Source of the DNA: Cellulomonas sp. Leaf334
GTDB taxonomy: Bacteria; Actinomycetota; Actinomycetes; Actinomycetales; Cellulomonadaceae
Direction of reading: 5' to 3'
Length of the DNA stretch: 64,000 nucleotides
NCBI RefSeq assembly: GCF_001424195.1
Contig: NZ_LMOO01000001.1
Coordinates: 498,256-562,255, forward strand
Shown here: positions 10,672-18,774 of the stretch, in pieces
How positions within the stretch are numbered: the first letter of the stretch is position 1
How the letters are laid out: every line of letters starts with the position of its first letter
Notes under the pieces: generated by a model
What the model saw: only the letters and a program-made list of their open reading frames with translations
Told to the model about the DNA's origin: nothing
Databases searched by the model: none
Program-made: the position numbers and the translations under genes

Positions 10672-12080
10672 TTCTGGAGGCCGGTGCGCGCCTTGCTCTT
10701 GGCAGCCGCGTGCGCCGGAGAGGTCCACAGGTCCGGCTTGCTCGTCGGTCGCTGCACCGGCTGCTCCGCGACGAGCGCGTCCCATCCGGCCATCAGGTCA
10801 CGCAGCAGCTGCTCGATCATCATCCGGCTCAGGTCGAGGCGGACGACGACGCGCAGCAGGTGCACCGCGTCCGCGTCGGGCGGCAGGCTGTACGCCGGCA
10901 CGATCCAGCCGTCCTCACGCAGCCGCGCCGACAGGTGGTAGACGTCGAAGCCCGGATCTCCCTTGATCGAGAACGTCACCACGGGTTCGGCGAGCCCAGG
11001 GTTGAGGATCTCGAACCGGCCGCTCGCCTCCAGGCTCTCGTTGAGGAACCGGGCGTTGGCGAGCATCGTCTCGACGATCGACGTGTACCCGCTGCGCCCG
11101 AGCCGCAGGAAGTTGTACATCTGCGCCTGGATCATGGCCGACCCGCGCGAGAAGTTGAACGTGTAGGTGGGCTGCGCACCGCCGAGGTAGTTGACGCTGA
11201 AGACGAGGTCCTCGGGCAGCCTCGAGGCGTCCCGGAAGATCAGCCAGCCGACCCCCGGGTAGACCAGGCCGTACTTGTGGCCGGACACGTTGATCGATGC
11301 GACCTGCTCGAGCCGGAAGTCCCAGCGCAGGTCGGGCTCGGCGAACGGGGCGATGAACGCCCCGCTCGCGCCGTCGACGTGCAGGGGGATGTCCCAGCCC
11401 TTCTCCGCCTTGATCCGCACGAGGAGGTCGTTGATCTCCTCGATCGGGTCCGCCTCGCCGATGTGGGTCGTCCCCAGGACCGCACCGACGGCGATGGTGT
11501 TCTCGTCGACGTGCGCCTCGACGTCGTCCGCGCTGAGCACGAACCGGTCCGCCTTCATCGGGATCTTGCGCATCTCGACGTCGAAGTAGTTGGCGAACTT
11601 GTCCCAGACCACGTGGGTCTCCGCACCGAAGACCACGTTGGGCCGGTCCGTCGCCAGGCCCGCGGCCCGCCGCCGGTCCCGCCACGCGCGCTTGTGGGCG
11701 AGCAGGCCGAGCATGATCGCCTCGGACGACCCGATGGTGGCCACCCCGACGACGACGGTGGGGTCGGGGGCGTTGAAGAGGTCGCCGAGCATGTGCACGC
11801 AGGCTTCCTCGATCAGGGACGCCGCCGGGTACTCCTCGTGGTCGATGTGGTTCTTGCGCAGGGAGTCGTGGATGAGCTTCTCGGCCTGAGGTTCCATCCA
11901 GGTGGTGACGAAGGACGCGAGGTTGAGCGTCTCGCGCCCGTCGAGCATGAGGCCGGTGTGGAGGAGCTCGTAGGCCTCGTCGGGCTCCAGCCCGTGCGGC
12001 GGGAACGTCCCGCGGTCGATGTGCTCGCGGAAGCTGGGCCGGCCGTGGATCGGGCCGAACGGGTCGGACGTCTCGCTCAC
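10668..12080 (-). CDS. gadB: Glutamate decarboxylase
   Basis: A 470-residue PLP enzyme that converts glutamate to GABA and CO2, consuming a proton. The pyridoxal-binding lysine is in SGHKYG (Lys269). HVDGASGAF gives the cofactor-contacting Asp, and the N-terminal NLASFVTTWMEPQAEKL is characteristic of bacterial/plant GadB. Length matches the family. The GTG start is preceded by GGAGGAG at good spacing. It is the first gene of a two-gene unit with the YrhK membrane protein. No GadC antiporter is nearby. Confidence 0.93.
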   Translation of the reverse strand: MSETSDPFGPIHGRPSFREHIDRGTFPPHGLEPDEAYELLHTGLMLDGRETLNLASFVTTWMEPQAEKLIHDSLRKNHIDHEEYPAASLIEEACVHMLGDLFNAPDPTVVVGVATIGSSEAIMLGLLAHKRAWRDRRRAAGLATDRPNVVFGAETHVVWDKFANYFDVEMRKIPMKADRFVLSADDVEAHVDENTIAVGAVLGTTHIGEADPIEEINDLLVRIKAEKGWDIPLHVDGASGAFIAPFAEPDLRWDFRLEQVASINVSGHKYGLVYPGVGWLIFRDASRLPEDLVFSVNYLGGAQPTYTFNFSRGSAMIQAQMYNFLRLGRSGYTSIVETMLANARFLNESLEASGRFEILNPGLAEPVVTFSIKGDPGFDVYHLSARLREDGWIVPAYSLPPDADAVHLLRVVVRLDLSRMMIEQLLRDLMAGWDALVAEQPVQRPTSKPDLWTSPAHAAAKSKARTGLQK

Positions 12081-12181
12081 CTGTGCTCCTCCAGTTCATC
12101 CGTCCGGAGCCGGCTGACTGCCTCCCCCGGCACGCACCTGCGCGTCGAACGTAGCGCGGTCCGTCCCGATATGTCCCCAGG

Positions 12182-12187
12182 TAGGGT
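12182..12187 (+). promoter_or_regulatory. Leaderless-type -10 element
   Basis: TAGGGT ends 7 bases before the GTG at 12195, with no Shine-Dalgarno sequence. The spacing puts the transcription start at the start codon. Confidence 0.4.
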
Positions 12188-12194
12188 CCGACTC

Positions 12195-12956
12195 GTGGCC
12201 TGGTACGACGAGACCTTCGTGCAGACCGGGCGCTCACCCGCGCTGTGGGCGCTGGTCGGCTTCCTCGTCACGTTCGCCGTGGTGCGGACCGTCACGCGCC
12301 GGATCCATGCCCGGCAGGCGGCACGCGCCGAGGGATCAGGTCCGGTGAAGGACGTCTACATCGGCGGCGTGCACGTCCATCACCAGGTGTGGGGCATCCT
12401 GCTCGTGCTCGTCTCCGGGCTCCTGACGTTCCGGTTCCGGCCCGAGTCGCCGTGGATCGACGTCCTCGCGCTGCTCTTCGGCGCGGGCGCCGCGCTCACG
12501 CTCGACGAGTTCGCGCTGTGGTTCCACCTGGACGACGTCTACTGGTCGACCGAGGGACGCAAGTCGATCGACGCGATCCTCGTCGGGGGCGCCCTGGGCG
12601 GCGCGATCCTGCTCGCCGTCTCCCCCGTCGGCAGCACCAACGAGTCGAACCTGCCTGCGTGGCTGTACTCGTTCCTCGTCGCGACGCACCTGGCGTTCGC
12701 CCTCGTGTGCGTCCTCAAGGGCAAGCTGGCGACGGGGATCCTCGGTGTCGTGGTGCCCACGCTCGCCTGGATCGGCGCCGCGCGACTGGCGAAGCCCAGC
12801 TCCTACTGGGCACGCCGCCGGTACCGCGGGAAGAAGCTCGAACGCTCGCACCGACGGTTCGGCCCGTCATACCAGGCGCGGCACGACCGGCTGCGCGACC
12901 TGCTCGGCGGAGCGCCCGCTGCGCCCCCCGAAGGGCGTCCACAGTCCGACAGGTAG
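12195..12956 (+). CDS. Integral membrane protein of unknown function
   Basis: A 253-residue protein with about six membrane helices, starting with ALWALVGFLVTFAVVRTVTR. Between helices lie short polar loops with His pairs (GGVHVHHQVWG) and acidic residues (DEFALWFHLDDVYW) that could bind metal or a cofactor. The C-terminus is a basic cytosolic tail. I do not recognise a named family with confidence; similar proteins are annotated only as integral membrane proteins in actinobacteria. A leaderless GTG start is likely (see 12182). Confidence 0.7.
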   Translation: MAWYDETFVQTGRSPALWALVGFLVTFAVVRTVTRRIHARQAARAEGSGPVKDVYIGGVHVHHQVWGILLVLVSGLLTFRFRPESPWIDVLALLFGAGAALTLDEFALWFHLDDVYWSTEGRKSIDAILVGGALGGAILLAVSPVGSTNESNLPAWLYSFLVATHLAFALVCVLKGKLATGILGVVVPTLAWIGAARLAKPSSYWARRRYRGKKLERSHRRFGPSYQARHDRLRDLLGGAPAAPPEGRPQSDR

Positions 12957-13036
12957 GATCGACCGTTCCCCGCGCGCCCCGGCTCTCGTGCTCCCTGCCC
13001 GTCGGCCACTCCCTGTCGACCAGCTAGGACCGCACG

Positions 13037-14494
13037 ATGACTGCCCTCACCACGACCCCGCAGACCCTCGACGGCGTCGACCCCGCCGAGCTCGACGTGT
13101 TCCTCCGCGTCGCGGAGCAGATCAGCCGGCTGCCGTCGGACCACCCGCACCTGGCCCTGGCCCGCCGTGCGACGTCCGCACTGTTCAAGGCGGCGAAGAA
13201 GCAGCGTCGCGCCGAGAAGCGGGACGCCATCAGCGCCGCCGACCGCGCCGTCATCCACGCGACGGCCACGGGCAGCCCCGGACGCATCGACGACGAGACC
13301 CAGGGCATCCCGCTGGTCTCCAGCGCCCAGGGCGCGACCGCGGGGACGCTGCTCAAGGCCCGGCCCTGCTACATCTGCAAGGAGCCGTACGTCGAGGTCG
13401 ACGCGTTCTACCACCAGCTCTGCCCCGCGTGCGCCCGGCTCAACCACGCGAAGCGCGACGCCCGCACCGACCTCACCGGCAAGCGCGCGCTGCTCACCGG
13501 CGGGCGCGCCAAGATCGGCATGTACATCGCGCTGCGCCTCCTGCGGGACGGGGCGACGACCACGATCACCACCCGGTTCCCGCGCGACGCCGCCCGCCGG
13601 TTCGCCGCGATGCCCGACAGCGCCGACTGGCTCGACCGGCTGAGCATCGTCGGCATCGACCTGCGCGACCCGGCTCAGGTGGTCGCGCTCGCGGACTCCG
13701 TCGCCGCGCAGGGACCGCTCGACATCCTCATCAACAACGCCGCGCAGACCGTCCGCCGCTCCCCCGGTGCGTACACGCACCTGGCCGACGCGGAGCTGGA
13801 ACCGCTGCCAGACCGGCCGCTGCCGCAGATCACGACGTTCGGCCGCACCAGCAGCGCCCACCCCGTCGCGCTCGCGGGGTCGGTCACCGAGCTCACGAGC
13901 ATCTCGGCCGGCGCTGTGGCGTCGCTGGCGCTGTCGGCCGAGCACGCGTCCCTGGAACGGCTCGTGGCCGGCACGGCGATCGACGCGGGGGGCCTGGTGC
14001 CCGACACGGCGGAGACCAACAGCTGGGTCCACACGGTCGACCAGGTGGACCCGATGGAGCTGCTCGAGGTCCAGCTGTGCAACCAGACCGCACCGTTCAT
14101 CCTGGTCAGCCGCCTGCGCGGGGCGATGAAGGCGACCGCCGGCGAGCGCGCGTACGTGGTGAACGTCTCCGCCATGGAGGGTGTCTTCTCGCGCGGCTAC
14201 AAGGGCCCGGGCCACCCGCACACCAACATGGCCAAGGCGGCGCTGAACATGCTGACCCGCACCAGCGCCACCGAGCTGGCGACCGACGGCATCCTCATGA
14301 CCAGCGTCGACACCGGCTGGATCACCGACGAGCGCCCGCACCCGACCAAGGTCCGGCTGGCCGAGGAGGGTTTCCACGCCCCGCTCGACCTGGTCGACGG
14401 TGCCGCCCGCGTGTACGACCCGATCGTGCGCGGCGAGGCCGGCGAGGACCTGTTCGGCTGCTTCCTCAAGGACTACGTGCGGTCCGCCTGGTAG
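13037..14494 (+). CDS. Atypical SDR-family oxidoreductase with Cys-rich insert
   Basis: A 485-residue protein. Residues about 1-110 form a helical N-terminal part. Residues about 112-140 carry CYICKEPY and LCPACAR, a CxxC...CxxC pattern typical of a zinc knuckle. A Rossmann fold follows (KRALLTGGRAKIGMYIALRL) with the NNAA motif. The substrate/active-site region has the conserved Ser in NVSAMEG and the Lys in HTNMAK, but the usual YxxxK is TNMAK, so the catalytic Tyr is absent from its normal place. It may be a non-classical reductase or a binding protein. The ATG lies 6 bases after TAGGAC, suggesting another leaderless start. Confidence 0.75.
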   Translation: MTALTTTPQTLDGVDPAELDVFLRVAEQISRLPSDHPHLALARRATSALFKAAKKQRRAEKRDAISAADRAVIHATATGSPGRIDDETQGIPLVSSAQGATAGTLLKARPCYICKEPYVEVDAFYHQLCPACARLNHAKRDARTDLTGKRALLTGGRAKIGMYIALRLLRDGATTTITTRFPRDAARRFAAMPDSADWLDRLSIVGIDLRDPAQVVALADSVAAQGPLDILINNAAQTVRRSPGAYTHLADAELEPLPDRPLPQITTFGRTSSAHPVALAGSVTELTSISAGAVASLALSAEHASLERLVAGTAIDAGGLVPDTAETNSWVHTVDQVDPMELLEVQLCNQTAPFILVSRLRGAMKATAGERAYVVNVSAMEGVFSRGYKGPGHPHTNMAKAALNMLTRTSATELATDGILMTSVDTGWITDERPHPTKVRLAEEGFHAPLDLVDGAARVYDPIVRGEAGEDLFGCFLKDYVRSAW

Positions 14495-14509
14495 TCCCCA
14501 GAGGCGCGC

Positions 14510-14523
14510 TGCACATCTGTGCA
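14510..14523. repeat. Perfect inverted repeat upstream of the transglutaminase-like gene
   Basis: TGCACA-TC-TGTGCA is a perfect 6-bp palindrome with a 2-base centre, lying between the SDR stop and the next gene. It could be an operator half-site pair. It overlaps a possible GTG start at 14519, which is one reason to prefer the GTG at 14537. Confidence 0.35.
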
Positions 14524-14536
14524 CCACGATGAGCGC

Positions 14537-15328
14537 GTGCATCGTGACCTCAGCGCCCACCTGTCCCTCGACGTCACCTCGCCCGCCACCCTCGCCTTCG
14601 AGCTCGCGGTGTCCACGCAGCTCTCCGCACAGGAGTCGCTGCGGGTCACGCTGGACGGCTCACCGGTCCAGGTACGGGAGGTCCCGGACCATCACGGGAC
14701 ACGGCTGCACGTGGTGCAGGCGAACCCCGGCCGTCTCGTCCTCGACTACTCGGCGTCGGTCGACGGTCGCGCGACACCGGTCGCGTCCGACGAGGCCGAC
14801 CTGCTGCGCTACCTGCGCCCCAGCCGCTACTGCGAGTCGGACACGCTCGGACCTACGGCGCACGCCGAGTTCGCGGGCCTGCACGGGTACGACCTGCTCT
14901 CCGCGGTGAGCTCGTGGGTCGGGTCCCGGCTCTCCTACGTCCCGGGGTCGAGCCTGCCCACGGACGGCGCCGTGCAGACGCTGCTGGGCCGCAAGGGCGT
15001 GTGCCGTGACTACGCGCACCTGGTCATCGCGCTGCTGCGCGCGCTGGACGTCCCCGCTCGGCTCGTCTCCGTCTACGCGCCCGGACTGTCACCTATGGAC
15101 TTCCACGCCGTCGCAGAGGCGAACCTCGACGGCCAGTGGTACGTCGTCGACGCCACCACCCTGGCGCCGCGCACGAGCCTCGTGCGGATCGCCACCGGCC
15201 GTGACGCCTCCGACACCGCGTTCCTCAACGTGCACCACGGGTACGCCGACCTCGACGAGCTCGAGGTGACCGCCGTCGCGGACGCCCTGCCCGACGACGA
15301 CGTGCGGGACCTGGTGACGCTCGGCTGA
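14537..15328 (+). CDS. Transglutaminase-like domain protein
   Basis: A 263-residue soluble protein. An N-terminal beta-rich part (about 100 residues) is followed by a transglutaminase-like core: catalytic Cys in KGVCRDYAHLVIALLRAL, His in MDFHAVAEA and Asp in YVVDAT. This is the classical bacterial transglutaminase-like Cys-His-Asp arrangement, often a protease or ligase acting on peptides. There is no signal sequence, so it is cytosolic. GTG at 14537 is preferred over GTG 14519, which would lie inside a palindrome. Confidence 0.82.
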   Translation: MHRDLSAHLSLDVTSPATLAFELAVSTQLSAQESLRVTLDGSPVQVREVPDHHGTRLHVVQANPGRLVLDYSASVDGRATPVASDEADLLRYLRPSRYCESDTLGPTAHAEFAGLHGYDLLSAVSSWVGSRLSYVPGSSLPTDGAVQTLLGRKGVCRDYAHLVIALLRALDVPARLVSVYAPGLSPMDFHAVAEANLDGQWYVVDATTLAPRTSLVRIATGRDASDTAFLNVHHGYADLDELEVTAVADALPDDDVRDLVTLG

Positions 15329-15340
15329 GAGCCGCGCTGC

Positions 15341-15346
15341 TAGCCT
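15341..15346 (+). promoter_or_regulatory. Leaderless-type -10 element
   Basis: TAGCCT ends 7 bases before the GTG at 15354, as in the elements before 12195. No Shine-Dalgarno sequence is visible. Confidence 0.4.
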
Positions 15347-15353
15347 CCGGAAC

Positions 15354-16076
15354 GTGACAGAACCGGACGAGTCAGGCATCGCCGCCCCGCACCGGCGCCG
15401 GTCCTTCCTCGCCAGACGGACGGGGACCGACGACTTCGGGATCGTCCTGTCGCTGCTGGTCACGGCGTACGTGGCGTTCGCGCTGAGCTCGGCGCTGTGG
15501 GTCGAGCTGGTCGTGCTGGTGCTGTACCTCTTCACGCTCGGCCTGGCGGTGCGGACCTCGCGACCGATGCCGCACCAGAAGCGGTTCGTCCGCGTCGTCC
15601 TGGTCGTCTCGGCGGTCGTCGCGGTGGTCTCGCAGCTCGTGCTCCCCCGGGCGGCGGCGGACGGCGTGCTGGACGGTGTGGTCTGCGTGATCCTCATGAC
15701 CGCACTCGTCGTGATCCTCGACCGGATCCTGCGTCGGACGGCCGTGACGGTGCAGTCGCTGGCCGGCGCGCTGAGCGCGTACCTGATCATCGGGATGTTC
15801 TTCGCGAGCCTCTTCGGCGTCATGGACGCCCTCACCCCGGGGCCGTTCTTCGCCTCCGGCGAGGCGGCGAACTCGCGCTCGTTCCAGTACTTCTCCTACA
15901 CGACCCTGACGACGCTCGGCTACGGCGACTACACCGCGGCACTGTTCCCCGGTCGCAGCATCGCCACGTTCGAGGCGCTCGTCGGCCAGGTGTTCCTCGC
16001 CGTCCTCGTCGCCCGGCTGGTCGCCGCGTTCCACGGACGGTCGGAGGCAGCCGCGCCCGACCGCACCGACGACTGA
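15354..16076 (+). CDS. Two-pore-helix type potassium channel protein
   Basis: A 240-residue membrane protein with about six hydrophobic segments. The last two flank a pore loop with the selectivity filter TLTTLGYGDY, which is diagnostic of K+ channels (ion-trans-2 type). A basic N-terminal tail precedes the first helix and an acidic hydrophilic C-terminus ends the protein; no RCK/TrkA domain is present, so gating is not obvious. The leaderless-type -10 at 15341 sets the GTG start. Confidence 0.88.
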   Translation: MTEPDESGIAAPHRRRSFLARRTGTDDFGIVLSLLVTAYVAFALSSALWVELVVLVLYLFTLGLAVRTSRPMPHQKRFVRVVLVVSAVVAVVSQLVLPRAAADGVLDGVVCVILMTALVVILDRILRRTAVTVQSLAGALSAYLIIGMFFASLFGVMDALTPGPFFASGEAANSRSFQYFSYTTLTTLGYGDYTAALFPGRSIATFEALVGQVFLAVLVARLVAAFHGRSEAAAPDRTDD

Positions 16077-16143
16077 TCTCGCGCGTATCTGCGACGACGC
16101 TGCCCAGCCCTTATCCAGCACGGACGTGGACCAGGAGGCACCG

Positions 16144-18774
16144 GTGACGACTTCTCCGGGATCGGGTGGGCTGGTGCCCGCTCCGGTCGAGCTCGGCGGA
16201 CTCACGGAGATCCGCGTGCACGGCGTCGGCGGGACCAGCCCCGAGTCCCTCCTCGGCGACGCGACGCCCACCCGCGTCGCGGGCGACCGCGTCGCGGGCT
16301 TCTACCGGACCACCGACGCCGCCGGGCGGCACCGCGAGGCGTACTCGTGGGGTGGCCTGACGTCCCGCAGCCGGATGCGCGCGCTCTGGGCCCTGCTGCT
16401 GCCGTCGATGCTGGCGAACATGGCGGGCTGGATGGCGCGCCGCTGGGTGACGGCCGGTGAGGAGGAGATCAGCCGTCCCGCGACCCTCTGGGTGTTCCGG
16501 TGGTTCGCCCGCCTGACCGCGCTGGCCCTGACGATCAGCACCGCGGCGATGGTGACCTATCTCGCCCTCGACGTCCTCGCGTACCAGTGGGGCCGGACGG
16601 AGCCGCTGCCCGGTCCGGCGCAGCAGGCGGCCGGGGTGCCCGGTGGTGTCACGTCCTGGTGGGCCCAGACCGTCGAGACGTGGACGGCGGTCGAGCGTCC
16701 GGGGAACCGCATCGTGCTCGGCGCTCTCGCGGCCGTCCTGGTCGCCCTCGTGTTCGCGGTCCTCGCGCGCCACTCCCGGTCGTCCTACGAGAGCGTCGTG
16801 CCGCCGACGCCCATCAGCGCCGAGCCCGGTGCACCCGACGTCACGTCGACGACCCCGCCGCCGCCGTCCCTGCGGTGCGCCGCCGCCCTCGACGGCGGGC
16901 TCCGTGCTGCGGACTTCTGGGCGGGTCTCGAGTGGCACAAGTTCCTGTCCCGGATCCACCTCACGGCCTGCCTCGGCGTGGTCGCCCTCTTCCTCGGGTG
17001 GTCGACGTGGGGCCTCGGGGCCGGCACCGGCGCGGGCGCCTTCGGGCAGGTGGCCACGGTGGCTGCAGGCGCCGCGCTGCTCCTGCTCATGGGGATGCTC
17101 GCGTTCGACGACGCGCAGGCGGACCTCGGCTGGATCGCGCTGACGCTCACCACCGCCGCCCTCGTCCTGGCGGGGGCGGCCGCGGTCATGCTGCCGCCCG
17201 GCGCCGGTCCTGCAGGGATGCTGCCCGGCGCCCGTCCGGCGCTCAACGTCGTCTGGGGCCTGAGCCTGGTCCTGCTGGTCCCGCTCGCCGCGCAGCAGTC
17301 CCTCGCGTGGTTCTACCGGCTGTGGCAGACGCGCCGGCTGCGCCGCACCGGGCAGCCCGTGCCTCGGCTCAGCACCTTCCCGTGGGCGGGGCCTTTCGTC
17401 ATGAACACGATCGCGATGGTCGTGGCGAACACCGTGCTGCTGTCCGCGATCGTCTACGTCGCGGGCGTGGTCGGCACGATCTCGTGGGGCTTCGGCCCGG
17501 GGACCGGCGTCTTCGCGGAGCAGGGCACCGTCATCTACGTCCCCATGGCGATCGGCTCGCTCGCGTCGATCCTCTCGCTCGGCCTCATCCTGCTCGTGGT
17601 GCTGTTCGCGGCCACGTTCGTCGTCGTGCTCCGCCGCCGGACCAAGGTCAACGCGCCGGGGGTCGAGACGGACCTGCGGACCCGGTACACCGCGGCGGGC
17701 ATCCCCGACGTCGAGCCGGGCGCGTCCGCGGGGACCGAGGCGGCGTGGTGGCGGTCGGCGTTCGACCCCCCGCTGTTCGGCGCCCGTGGTCGGCAGCGCG
17801 CGGGCCGGCCGACCCCCTGGGTGCACAAGGTCACCACCATGCGGTTCGTCGGCGACCACTCCCGTGCCGTCGCGGTCCTGTTCGTCGCGCTCACCGTGTG
17901 CGCGGTGGTCGGGCTGGTGCTCTTCCTCAACCAGGTGCTGATCCAGCACCGCGAGCCGCCGATGTTCTTCGTCGAGGTCGGTACGAAGGTCGCCGTCGCC
18001 TTCCCGCCGCTGTACGTCCTCGTGCTGACGCTCGCGTGGCGCAACGAGCGCTGGCGTCGCGTCCTGGGGTCGCTCTTCGACGTCGGCACGTTCTTCCCGC
18101 GGGCGTTCCACCCGTTCGCCCCGCCCGCGTACGCCGAGCGGGCGGTGCCCGAGCTGACGCGCCGCATCTGGCGCCTGCACGACAACGGCGGTCGTGTGGT
18201 GGTGTCCGCCCACTCCCAGGGCAGCGTCATCGCCGCCGCCGCGCTCGGCAGGACGTCGAGCCGCGCAGGTGTGGAGCCGACCATCGGGGTCGTCACCTTC
18301 GGCTCGCCCCTCGGCAAGCTCTACCGGTGGGCGTTCCCCGCCCTGTTCAGCGACGGCTTCCTCGCGGGGATCACCGACGACCGTGCAGGCATCGGACCGG
18401 TGCTCTGGCGCAACATCTTCTACGCGACCGACTACATCGGCGGCCACGTGAGCTCAGGCACGTCGACGATCGCCGACGCCGTCGACGTCGAGCTCGTCGA
18501 CCCGCCGACGCACCGGTACGTCGTCGACCAGCCCCTGCCGCGCGTCCTGAGCCACACCGGCTACTGGTACGACGAGGCCTTCTGGCGGGAGGTCGACGAG
18601 ATGTGCACCGTGACCCTGTCCACGGGCGGACCGCGGCCGGGTTCGGACGTCTCCGGCGGCGGGGTGGACCTGGTGCCGCCCGATCCGACGATGTCGGGGA
18701 GCTACCGCGCTCAGGCCGTGATCCCGCTCGTCGACGCCACGACGTCAGCGATCTTGCGGGACAACGCCTCGTAG
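16144..18774 (+). CDS. Large membrane protein with serine-hydrolase-like C-terminus
   Basis: An 876-residue protein. It begins with EIRVHGVGGTSPESLLGD, a lipase-like oxyanion motif, then alternates soluble loops with about ten membrane helices. Near residue 690 it has RVVVSAHSQGSVIAAAAL, a nucleophile elbow (HSQGS) of alpha/beta hydrolases, followed by TFGSPLGKLY. So the two halves of a hydrolase fold seem to be split by a multi-helix membrane insert. GTG 16144 was chosen because AGGAGG at 16133-16138 lies 5 bases upstream; GTG 16126 is an alternative. The 3' end overlaps the convergent DUF6421 gene by 64 bases. I know no characterised homologue. Confidence 0.7.
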   Translation: MTTSPGSGGLVPAPVELGGLTEIRVHGVGGTSPESLLGDATPTRVAGDRVAGFYRTTDAAGRHREAYSWGGLTSRSRMRALWALLLPSMLANMAGWMARRWVTAGEEEISRPATLWVFRWFARLTALALTISTAAMVTYLALDVLAYQWGRTEPLPGPAQQAAGVPGGVTSWWAQTVETWTAVERPGNRIVLGALAAVLVALVFAVLARHSRSSYESVVPPTPISAEPGAPDVTSTTPPPPSLRCAAALDGGLRAADFWAGLEWHKFLSRIHLTACLGVVALFLGWSTWGLGAGTGAGAFGQVATVAAGAALLLLMGMLAFDDAQADLGWIALTLTTAALVLAGAAAVMLPPGAGPAGMLPGARPALNVVWGLSLVLLVPLAAQQSLAWFYRLWQTRRLRRTGQPVPRLSTFPWAGPFVMNTIAMVVANTVLLSAIVYVAGVVGTISWGFGPGTGVFAEQGTVIYVPMAIGSLASILSLGLILLVVLFAATFVVVLRRRTKVNAPGVETDLRTRYTAAGIPDVEPGASAGTEAAWWRSAFDPPLFGARGRQRAGRPTPWVHKVTTMRFVGDHSRAVAVLFVALTVCAVVGLVLFLNQVLIQHREPPMFFVEVGTKVAVAFPPLYVLVLTLAWRNERWRRVLGSLFDVGTFFPRAFHPFAPPAYAERAVPELTRRIWRLHDNGGRVVVSAHSQGSVIAAAALGRTSSRAGVEPTIGVVTFGSPLGKLYRWAFPALFSDGFLAGITDDRAGIGPVLWRNIFYATDYIGGHVSSGTSTIADAVDVELVDPPTHRYVVDQPLPRVLSHTGYWYDEAFWREVDEMCTVTLSTGGPRPGSDVSGGGVDLVPPDPTMSGSYRAQAVIPLVDATTSAILRDNAS

